From positions 1 through 45,875 of the forward strand of contig JACPAD010000002.1 of the NCBI GenBank assembly GCA_016180955.1: a stretch of 45,875 nucleotides of DNA, in the 5' to 3' direction. Positions 23,630 through 30,809 of this stretch are shown here, piece by piece (position 1 is the stretch's first letter; every line of letters begins with the position of its first letter). The notes beneath the pieces are model-generated. The model did no database searches, had not been told where the DNA came from, and saw nothing but the letters and a program-made list of their open reading frames with translations. Source of the stretch: Candidatus Zambryskiibacteriota bacterium. Its GTDB lineage: Bacteria > Patescibacteriota > Minisyncoccia > Phycocordibacterales > Zambryskibacteraceae. Both the position numbers and the translations under genes were made by a program.

Positions 23630-24839
23630 GTCGAATGGCCCAAAGGGTTTGGTCAGTTTTATTGATAAAAACTAAATAATCTTCATTGGAAGAAAGTTTT
23701 GGTTTAAGTACATCCAAGTCAATATCGAAATCCGTTTTTGGATTTGAGACAAGCTGGGCTGTCTCGGAGTTAGTATCGAAGCGCCAGATATAGTCGGAGA
23801 AATGCGTTTTGCCTAAGTACCAGTTGTCCGGCTCCTGTCCGGAGAGACCGATAAGCGGCGTACCGCAAAAGAAGGTATTGACTTCTTTTGAAGACCATAT
23901 GCATTTTTCCGCCAAAGTTGACGGCAGGATTTCGGAAGAAGCGCCGGTTTGGCTATTTTTTACAAATAACTTGGTGCCGTTATTTTCGAAGTAAGAATAA
24001 AGAATGCGGCTGCCGTTAGAGTTAGCAATAGCCGTAAGTCCTTGAAGCGGCCCCAGTATTTTACTCAAAGAGCCGCCGGCAGAATTTAAAAAATAGGCAA
24101 ACCCCGGAGCATTGGCGCTTGCTTCGGTATAAACGAGTAAGTTGTTGCCCGCTCTTTCCAGTCGCCAGTTATCGAATGCCGATTGGAAAAGTGTTCGTAG
24201 AGAAGTGCCGGTAAAAGTCGAAGAGACGATAGCATTTGTATCTCTAAGTACATAAAAGAGTGTGTTGCCTGCCTGTGCAGGCAGGCCCGAGCCAACAGCC
24301 ACAGAGTTTATATCTCCGCGCAAGAGAGTAGACGAAACGGTATAAAGAGCATCTGTAGAGGTGCTTTGTGGAGGAGTAAGAGCAAGGGAGAGATTTTCTA
24401 CCACACCAGAAGAATCATTCTCAAGAGATCTAAAGAGAACAGCGTTGCCATCTGGTCTGAAATAGGCCTCGTATATCTTGGGTAAAGTCTGGTTGGTGAT
24501 TTTTATCTTCCCATTCGTTTCCAGATTGACTTCGTAAATGTGGCCGGTGGCGCGGTCGACGTATCGCACCAGATTGCCAAACGTCGTAAAGCCTGCTACC
24601 GGTGTATTGGAGATGCGGAAGAGTTTATCTTCGGCAGTAATGTTATCGTCAAACGAAGTGGTTTCTCCCACGGTGTCCTCGCTAGTGCTTAAAGCAGGAA
24701 TATTAATATCTTCTCCCGAGCCGAACGGCAGGCCGTCTACGATTGTTTCAACGATCGGTATTTCAGAATCGCGCAGAATAAGCCACGCTCCAAAAGCGGC
24801 GATTACCAGAACACTAAGAATAATTAAAATCTTTTTCAT
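23622..24839 (-). CDS. secreted/anchored beta-propeller-like hypothetical protein
   Basis: N-terminal TM; repeated TolB/WD-like blades (e.g. KIYEAYFRPDGNAVLFRSLEND). Confidence 0.65.
   Translation of the reverse strand: MKKILIILSVLVIAAFGAWLILRDSEIPIVETIVDGLPFGSGEDINIPALSTSEDTVGETTSFDDNITAEDKLFRISNTPVAGFTTFGNLVRYVDRATGHIYEVNLETNGKIKITNQTLPKIYEAYFRPDGNAVLFRSLENDSSGVVENLSLALTPPQSTSTDALYTVSSTLLRGDINSVAVGSGLPAQAGNTLFYVLRDTNAIVSSTFTGTSLRTLFQSAFDNWRLERAGNNLLVYTEASANAPGFAYFLNSAGGSLSKILGPLQGLTAIANSNGSRILYSYFENNGTKLFVKNSQTGASSEILPSTLAEKCIWSSKEVNTFFCGTPLIGLSGQEPDNWYLGKTHFSDYIWRFDTNSETAQLVSNPKTDFDIDLDVLKPKLSSNEDYLVFINKTDQTLWAIRLN
24267..24286. repeat. palindrome GCCTGCCTG-TG-CAGGCAGGC within CDS
   Basis: 9-bp perfect arms; encodes GLPAQAGN in the 23622-24839 protein. 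Confidence 0.85.
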
Positions 24840-24840
24840 T

Positions 24841-25686
24841 TTAGTTCATGTATACGGAGAAGTGCTCACCGCTTATATAAGGGACGACAATAATAGTAAC
24901 TCCGAAGGGCAGTCCGGCGCTTATATATGCTTGACGCTTAACTTCAGTTGCAACTTCATATTCTACTCTTAATCCTTTTGCCTTAGCATTGTTTGCGAAT
25001 GTTGCGATACTGCTAGCAGTTGGGTTTAATAAACTAACATCAACCGAGGTGCCGTCGTACTGTGCTTGAGAGGCATGATTTACTGTTGGAGGCCAAGTTT
25101 CTGTAACTTGAAATGAAGGGTTGCCGGAAGTATCGCGCATGGCCTTCAATTTATTGCCCAAATCGGTATTCATTTGGGCCTGGGTGCCATTCACAATTTG
25201 ATTTTTGATGCTCAACCCGAAAGAGTTTGCATTCGAACATGAAGAGCAATTTCTGTAGCGAACAGTTACACCAGAACTATTTACATAAGAAAAAGGGCAA
25301 TTTCCCTGACACCCGGTACCTACACCTCCGCCTCCCCCCAGGGTGCTAGTAGCTATCTCTTGGACTGGAATATTTAGATTGAAATTTACCAAACCGGGAT
25401 TAATGGTATAGACGATGAGCCAAGCAGCCATGGCCAATAAGAGTCCCCAGAGCGCATTCTCGATAACTCCCTTGGCCTCGTTCTTGCCGCTGAAGGCGTC
25501 CGTCGACATGTACTTGATGCCGCCAAAGATGATGCGTACCACCGCCAGTACCCCGGCAATGCCGATGATGAGCCGGAAAAGCCCGGGAATATAAGTTGCG
25601 GTGGTCACAGTCTGAACCAATTCATTGGCTGGACCAAGAGGTAACTTTTCTAAAAGTGTGTATTCAGTTGGGTTCATCGTTTCCAA
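24841..25686 (-). CDS. CPR-type T4SS pilin fused to a M15-peptidase-like C-terminal domain
   Basis: Two-TM pilin segment (ATYIPGLFRLIIGIAGVLAVVRIIFGGIKYMSTDAFSGKNEAKGVIENALWGLLLAMAAWLIVYTINP) followed by ~150 aa ending NHASQAQYDGTSVDVSL...GLRVEYEV...GEHFSVYMN. Confidence 0.65.
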   Translation of the reverse strand: METMNPTEYTLLEKLPLGPANELVQTVTTATYIPGLFRLIIGIAGVLAVVRIIFGGIKYMSTDAFSGKNEAKGVIENALWGLLLAMAAWLIVYTINPGLVNFNLNIPVQEIATSTLGGGGGVGTGCQGNCPFSYVNSSGVTVRYRNCSSCSNANSFGLSIKNQIVNGTQAQMNTDLGNKLKAMRDTSGNPSFQVTETWPPTVNHASQAQYDGTSVDVSLLNPTASSIATFANNAKAKGLRVEYEVATEVKRQAYISAGLPFGVTIIVVPYISGEHFSVYMN

Positions 25687-26347
25687 ATTTTACTAAGAAA
25701 CTCTTTTTAGCAGACTGGAGTATTTTATTCGCACTTTTTACTTCAATAGAGATAAACGCTTCGCCCGAACCCTCTTCCGGCGCGCGGTAAGTGGCAGAAC
25801 TCTCGGTACTTGATTTTCCGCTATTTGTTCCCCATTGATAAGCTATGTCACTAGCGCTGAAAAAGAGCGGAAAGGTATCAAAAGTTACTTCCGGCTCTCG
25901 CAGGATGTAATTGCCGCCCACTTCCCTGTGGAACATGAAGCCATAAAGTGGGCTGTTCTCATAAACCAGAAGCGACGGCGAGACCGGAGTAATGACAGTA
26001 GAAGATTGCGCTAGAGTATCGCCTTCACTTGACACAATCTCTATCTTAATAGCTTGTGATTTGGAGAGCACGGAGTCGACAAATGACAGAGTATTTTTTC
26101 CCACCCCGCTAATGCTGCCGAGGACGGTGCCGTTCCGACTCCATTTGTAATTAAGAGCAGTTGAGTTGCCAAGCCCTTGTGGTACCGCAACCAAGGTAAT
26201 TCTTGACTGGCTAGACCAAAGCGTCCGCCCGTAATAAAAAGGCGGCGTATAGCCCTCTCCCTGCCAAAGGATGTCAACTGATTGCGCGAACGCGATTGCG
26301 GGAGTAAGAATTAAGAAGTAGAAAGTAAGAATGAAAACTTTTTTCAT
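25664..26347 (-). CDS. secreted hypothetical protein in T4SS cluster
   Basis: Signal peptide MKKVFILTFYFLILTPAIAFAQ; PKD/Ig-like segments; TATAAT 6 nt before ATG 26347. Confidence 0.65.
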   Translation of the reverse strand: MKKVFILTFYFLILTPAIAFAQSVDILWQGEGYTPPFYYGRTLWSSQSRITLVAVPQGLGNSTALNYKWSRNGTVLGSISGVGKNTLSFVDSVLSKSQAIKIEIVSSEGDTLAQSSTVITPVSPSLLVYENSPLYGFMFHREVGGNYILREPEVTFDTFPLFFSASDIAYQWGTNSGKSSTESSATYRAPEEGSGEAFISIEVKSANKILQSAKKSFLVKFGNDEPN

Positions 26348-26697
26348 CTTTTCATTATATCTAATTTTGTAATATCTGCTCCCGGAATAACTTCTTGAAT
26401 TTTTGATTGAAGGGCTAAGTAACTTACAGCGGCAGTCCAAGCGGGCAGAGCAGAAACAAATGGAATTATTTCAGCAACTGATGCGCCGCCAAAAGCAAAA
26501 AGTCGTTTCGGCTTCATAAAGCTTATTTCGTGTGTTCTAAACCATACGTAAAAGGTTAATGCGGCGAATATTCCCACCAGCCACCCCATGAAAATAAAAG
26601 TTAAAAGCGCTTGAAGGGCGTCGAAAAAGAAAGCCACTGAGATCATGAGTACAACGGTATTAGTTTTTAATCCTTTCTCTTTTTTCTCATCCGGCAT
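26344..26697 (-). CDS. hypothetical membrane protein in T4SS cluster
   Basis: 117 aa, several TM segments; overlaps VirB4 stop. Confidence 0.65.
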   Translation of the reverse strand: MPDEKKEKGLKTNTVVLMISVAFFFDALQALLTFIFMGWLVGIFAALTFYVWFRTHEISFMKPKRLFAFGGASVAEIIPFVSALPAWTAAVSYLALQSKIQEVIPGADITKLDIMKR

Positions 26698-28567
26698 TTT
26701 GAGCTTCTTTTATTTCTTTGTTTTGGGCTGCAAGAGCCGTTTCTTTGTCCTCCGCCGCTTCTTGCTTGGCTTTCTTTATGGCAAGGACTTGGGAGGGATC
26801 GGAAGTAATGATTTGGTCCTCGGTATAAGAGGCGATATTTTTTATCGCCACATGCTTCAGACCCGCAAAGAAAATCCCTTCGCCCACGTCGGACTCGAGC
26901 AAGAGATATTTCTCTTCGTCCGTGAGATTAAATGTTTTCTGGAGTTCGTCAATGGTGGCCGGAGATTGTTTGAGTAGCAGTTGGATGGAAGAGTTGGTAA
27001 TGATTGGCACGCCGTACGGACTCTTCAGGAAATCCCCTACGTCTTGAGTGATAGTAGCGACGCCTAAGAAGTATTTACGTCCGCGCTTGACAAGCCCCAT
27101 GAGGAAAGAAGCCGTATCATCGGACTTCATCATCCACCACGCCTCGTCAATGACTAAGAGGCGCTTCCTTAATTCTTTCCTGATGGCGTTCCAGATATAG
27201 TGCGTGACGATATACATAGCAATGGGCTTGAGCTCGTCCTCCATGTCGCGGAGAGAAAAGACTACGAACTTCTTGTTGATATCGACATTGGTCGGACGAT
27301 TGATGAAGCCGGCCCAAGTGCCCTTGGTATACTTCGAGAGTCGCTGAGCCAAGGACTCCCCACCCTCCATACCGGAGAGCACCAGCTCGAAGTCAGACAT
27401 CAAAGGTGGCTCGATATTGCTGAAATCAGACTCGACAGTGATGTCCTTAAGAGCATAAGTTTCGGTAATAGCGCGGTCGATAATGGCGTCTTCCTCGGCC
27501 GTCAGGCCCCCCATCATTAAACGGAAAAGACCTACGAGATTAATAATATTAGAACGTAAGACGTTCGCCGCGCTCTCTCCCGCCGTAGGTTGTGGCAGGT
27601 CAAAGGGGTTGATGTGGTGCTCGGAGTTAAGGGAGATTTTGAAGTAGCGGCCGCCGGTGGCCTCGGCCATGTACTCATACTCACGTTCCGGGTCAATGAC
27701 GATGACCTCGGTATCAAACATTAAAGTGCGTAATATCTCGAGCTTAGCGGCGTACGACTTGCCGGCGCCGGCCTTGGCGAAGATGACGGAGTTGTAGTTT
27801 TCAAGCGAGAAGCGGTCGAAGAGGACCAATGATGAATTATGCCGGTTGACGCCATAAAGGACGCCTTTGTCGGAAGTAAGGTCGAAGGAAGTGAATGGGA
27901 AGAGCGACGATAAAGGAGAGGAATTGAGCTTGGAGTGGACATTTAAAAGGTCGTTGCCTAAAGGCAGAGTGCTTTTATAACCTTGCTCCTGTTGGAAAAG
28001 AGCTGGCTTGACGTAGATAAGCTTGGCCTCGAGAATGGATTTGATTTCTGACTCAATCTTGTCGAGCTCGGCGTCGGAGTCACCGTAAATGGTGATGTAG
28101 AGCCCGACGTCGAAGAGTTTCTCTTGCGCCTGCTGGAGCTGGTCGCGCAGATTCTCGAGGTCCTGATAAGCAACGTCGAGCACCGGGTCGCGCACCAACC
28201 CCTTCTCTTCTCTCATGTGGATCTGGCTTTGTACTTCGGCCACCTTCCTCTGGAATTGGCGCAAAACTCTGGAAGTCTCAATCGGATGGATGAAGATAGC
28301 GACGTCGAAGACCTTGTCCATATTGATAATGGGAGCGAACCATTCTTCGGAGAGGAAGCGCGGGTAGGAGATGACGAAGAAACTCCTAAGGATTTTCTCT
28401 CCCAGATTGATCTCTTTGGGCGTAACCTTGAGAGCCGAAGGAGCGATGATGTCTTTGAGCTCCAAAACCCCGGCCTCGAATATTTCTTGAGGCAGAATGG
28501 AGGAGATATCAGGTTTATTCTCTCTTTTCTTAAATAATGAGCTGAAAATTGACATGGTGATTTGCAA
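26687..28567 (-). CDS. VirB4/TraC-like T4SS ATPase
   Basis: NSVIFAKAGAGKSYAAKLEILRTL (Walker A), VIDPEREYEYMAEATGG, LLVIDEAWWMMKSDDTASFLMGLVKRGRKYFLGVATITQDVGDF. Confidence 0.9.
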   Translation of the reverse strand: MQITMSIFSSLFKKRENKPDISSILPQEIFEAGVLELKDIIAPSALKVTPKEINLGEKILRSFFVISYPRFLSEEWFAPIINMDKVFDVAIFIHPIETSRVLRQFQRKVAEVQSQIHMREEKGLVRDPVLDVAYQDLENLRDQLQQAQEKLFDVGLYITIYGDSDAELDKIESEIKSILEAKLIYVKPALFQQEQGYKSTLPLGNDLLNVHSKLNSSPLSSLFPFTSFDLTSDKGVLYGVNRHNSSLVLFDRFSLENYNSVIFAKAGAGKSYAAKLEILRTLMFDTEVIVIDPEREYEYMAEATGGRYFKISLNSEHHINPFDLPQPTAGESAANVLRSNIINLVGLFRLMMGGLTAEEDAIIDRAITETYALKDITVESDFSNIEPPLMSDFELVLSGMEGGESLAQRLSKYTKGTWAGFINRPTNVDINKKFVVFSLRDMEDELKPIAMYIVTHYIWNAIRKELRKRLLVIDEAWWMMKSDDTASFLMGLVKRGRKYFLGVATITQDVGDFLKSPYGVPIITNSSIQLLLKQSPATIDELQKTFNLTDEEKYLLLESDVGEGIFFAGLKHVAIKNIASYTEDQIITSDPSQVLAIKKAKQEAAEDKETALAAQNKEIKEAQNAG

Positions 28568-28573
28568 AGTGAG

Positions 28574-29245
28574 CTAGCTCACTTTGAGCGGTTTTTCTGT
28601 TTCTCCGGGGTTGAAAGCTTTGTAGAAAAGCTCTATCACTTCTTCGGTGCCGAGTCTTGCGACACGGATGCCGGTGCGTACCAGTCCTTGTTCGACGACC
28701 GATAGACGTTCCTCGAGCTGACTCCTGTTTTCGTCAAACGCCGCCTCGCCTGCTAGAGCATTCTCTGAATTGTTGCCGACTTGTCCGCCAAAGCCTAGGC
28801 GTTGGCGGAAGTCGAAAGTTGAGACAATGCCACTTGCCGCCGCTGGATTTAATATTGTCGGAGAATAAGGGATTACCACGAAGAAGTGCTTGGTCATAAT
28901 GTTGGTGGATTCGGTGAAATTTTTTATGAACTCGATGTATTCGCGCACCTGTATCTTCATTAGATTGTTTGACTGCTCTTTCTCCTGTTCCTCAAGAAGG
29001 GCGATATAGGGTCTGATGTCGAGCTTGCGGCTCTGCACCAGTATCTCTATCGAGAAGTCGAGCGAGTTGAGGAAGTCCTGGAATTGGAAGAGGATGGCGT
29101 TCTTCTCGTCTGCGGACTTCAAGGAGAAGTTCATCGAAGAGCATAATAGAATGCCGCGCATGCCGCCATCCTTGAGGATAACAATGCCGTCTCTGACTTC
29201 CTTGATAGGAACAAACTCCTGTGTTGCATTTGTTGCCGCTGTCAT
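28574..29245 (-). CDS. VirB4 N-terminal/TraC-like protein
   Basis: FVPIKEVRDGIVILKDGGMRGILLCSSMNFSLKSADEKNAILFQFQDFLNSLDFSIEILVQSRKLDIRPYIALLEE; adjacent to VirB4 ATPase. Confidence 0.7.
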   Translation of the reverse strand: MTAATNATQEFVPIKEVRDGIVILKDGGMRGILLCSSMNFSLKSADEKNAILFQFQDFLNSLDFSIEILVQSRKLDIRPYIALLEEQEKEQSNNLMKIQVREYIEFIKNFTESTNIMTKHFFVVIPYSPTILNPAAASGIVSTFDFRQRLGFGGQVGNNSENALAGEAAFDENRSQLEERLSVVEQGLVRTGIRVARLGTEEVIELFYKAFNPGETEKPLKVS

Positions 29246-29274
29246 AGCTACATTATAGCCTAATATCAATTAAC

Positions 29275-29391
29275 CTAATTATTCTAATTAACCTAATTGA
29301 CCTAAAAATTTGGATTTTTAGAATAATTAGAGCAATTAGACTAATTAGAAATTTGAGAATTCGAATCCTGAGTTACAGGATTCGAATTCTC
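29275..29391. repeat. inverted 9-nt tandem arrays plus 16-bp perfect hairpin at the prgI-like 3' end
   Basis: CTAATTATTCTAA (29275-29287) / TTAGAATAATTAG (29318-29330); GAGAATTCGAATCCTG-AGTTA-CAGGATTCGAATTCTC (29355-29391). Confidence 0.85.
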
Positions 29392-29784
29392 TTTGATATC
29401 CAAGCTCCAAGTGAGTTCCTTAAGTTTGCTTTCCGAGAGTTTCGGCACATAAATTTGCTCGATAGGTTTTTTCTCCCTCGGTACGCCGGAGCTCTTGAGC
29501 GTAGGCGACTCTTTCTTCCAAATATAGAGCTTATTTCCCAGAGTATAGTTTAAAAATGACTCGATTAGATGAATAAATGGCTTCTCATTAACTTTGTAGA
29601 ATGCGAGCGCTGCCGTAAAGACGACAACTGGCAAAGAGAGGAGAATGGCTAGGAATTTTGGCAGAAAGGTAAGTAAAATGACGCAAATACCCGCTCCGCC
29701 GCCGAGATAGACGAATTGTTTGAAGGTCAAAGGGCCGAAAATCTTGTCCTCGACCTCGATAAATTGGGGAACTTGGAATCTCAT
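29341..29784 (-). CDS. PrgI/VirB3-like T4SS membrane protein
   Basis: MRFQVPQFIEVEDKIFGPLTFKQFVYLGGGAGICVILLTFLPKFLAILLSLPVVVFTAALAFYKVNEKPF. Confidence 0.8.
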   Translation of the reverse strand: MRFQVPQFIEVEDKIFGPLTFKQFVYLGGGAGICVILLTFLPKFLAILLSLPVVVFTAALAFYKVNEKPFIHLIESFLNYTLGNKLYIWKKESPTLKSSGVPREKKPIEQIYVPKLSESKLKELTWSLDIKENSNPVTQDSNSQISN

Positions 29785-29814
29785 AGGGTGGAATAATGAA
29801 TAAAGAATAATGAA

Positions 29815-30210
29815 TTATGAATAGAATTCACGAGATTTTTTGATTAATCCTCGGCAAATTTTCTCAACTTTTACCGCCTGTTCGTCAAGGATTTGAAAAT
29901 CTGAATTGTTCACGTAGCCAACGTCTCTGGATATAAGCAACTGATTTCGCACTTCAATTATAGAACCAAAAGCCATTTGATAAAAGTTGTGCTTATCCTT
30001 ATAAGATTGTCTACCAAATCCTTCCGCAATATTGGATGTAATAGAGACGACAGCACGTCTAATCTGGCTAGTTAGGCCAAAAGCCTCTTCTTTTGGAAAT
30101 AATCTGGAAATTTTGTATATCTGTATAACAAGCTGGTGCCCTTCTTTCCATACATTTAAATCTTGGAATTTTTCAATTTTCCCTATCTTTATTCCTAATT
30201 CGTTATTCAT
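29815..30210 (-). CDS. four-helix-bundle protein (23S rRNA-IVP/S23 family)
   Basis: FQDLNVWKEGHQLVIQIYKISRLFPKEEAFGLTSQIRRAVVSITSNIAEGFGR. Confidence 0.9.
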   Translation of the reverse strand: MNNELGIKIGKIEKFQDLNVWKEGHQLVIQIYKISRLFPKEEAFGLTSQIRRAVVSITSNIAEGFGRQSYKDKHNFYQMAFGSIIEVRNQLLISRDVGYVNNSDFQILDEQAVKVEKICRGLIKKSREFYS

Positions 30211-30226
30211 TATTCAATTAGCGTAG

Positions 30227-30808
30227 CTAATTCAGGGGTTCTCTATAAGGGTCTTTTCCTTCAGGATATCTGTAATCCGGTACGGGCATAGATAATTTCG
30301 GTTTCTCCGGCTTCGGCAGCTCGACTTCTGCCTTTGATTCTACATGGGGCACATCGTGGACTATTTCTCCCGACTCAACCATGGGGAGATTAGCGGGAAG
30401 AACCTCCGGAACCGTTGATTTCTGCTGCTCGGCTCTTTGGGATAATTCTTTCAGAGCATCTTCTTTTGTTTCTTGAGTTATGACAATGGGCCTTTCTGTC
30501 GTTACAACTCCCAATTCTTTGTATTTGCTGAAAATATTTTCCTGCAGATCTGCTTTGAGTGAAGAAAGTTCCTCATTTTTTTCACCACTTATTTCCGCGA
30601 TTTTCTGTATTGCCGTATCGAGTGTTTGTAGTCCGTACATTGCATAAAGAATTTCACTATCAGCAAGATTTATCTGTTCTTCTGGTAAGCCGTATTTTTC
30701 CAAGTTTGCAGATATAAATTCAGTTGTCTCATTAGACATAATAAAGTTCTGTGCTTCTTCTGGAAGTTTTTTGTAAGCCGCTTGCTGTTGTTCGCGTGAG
30801 TAGGTCAT
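30227..30808 (-). CDS. hypothetical protein in T4SS cluster
   Basis: 193-aa helical plus proline-rich ORF. Confidence 0.65.
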   Translation of the reverse strand: MTYSREQQQAAYKKLPEEAQNFIMSNETTEFISANLEKYGLPEEQINLADSEILYAMYGLQTLDTAIQKIAEISGEKNEELSSLKADLQENIFSKYKELGVVTTERPIVITQETKEDALKELSQRAEQQKSTVPEVLPANLPMVESGEIVHDVPHVESKAEVELPKPEKPKLSMPVPDYRYPEGKDPYREPLN

Positions 30809-30809
30809 G

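Noticed and set aside
29268-29391. CRISPR array possibility for repeated TTAG/CTAA units
   Set aside because: Units are 9 nt with no spacers and no cas genes; no CRISPR array seen anywhere in the window.
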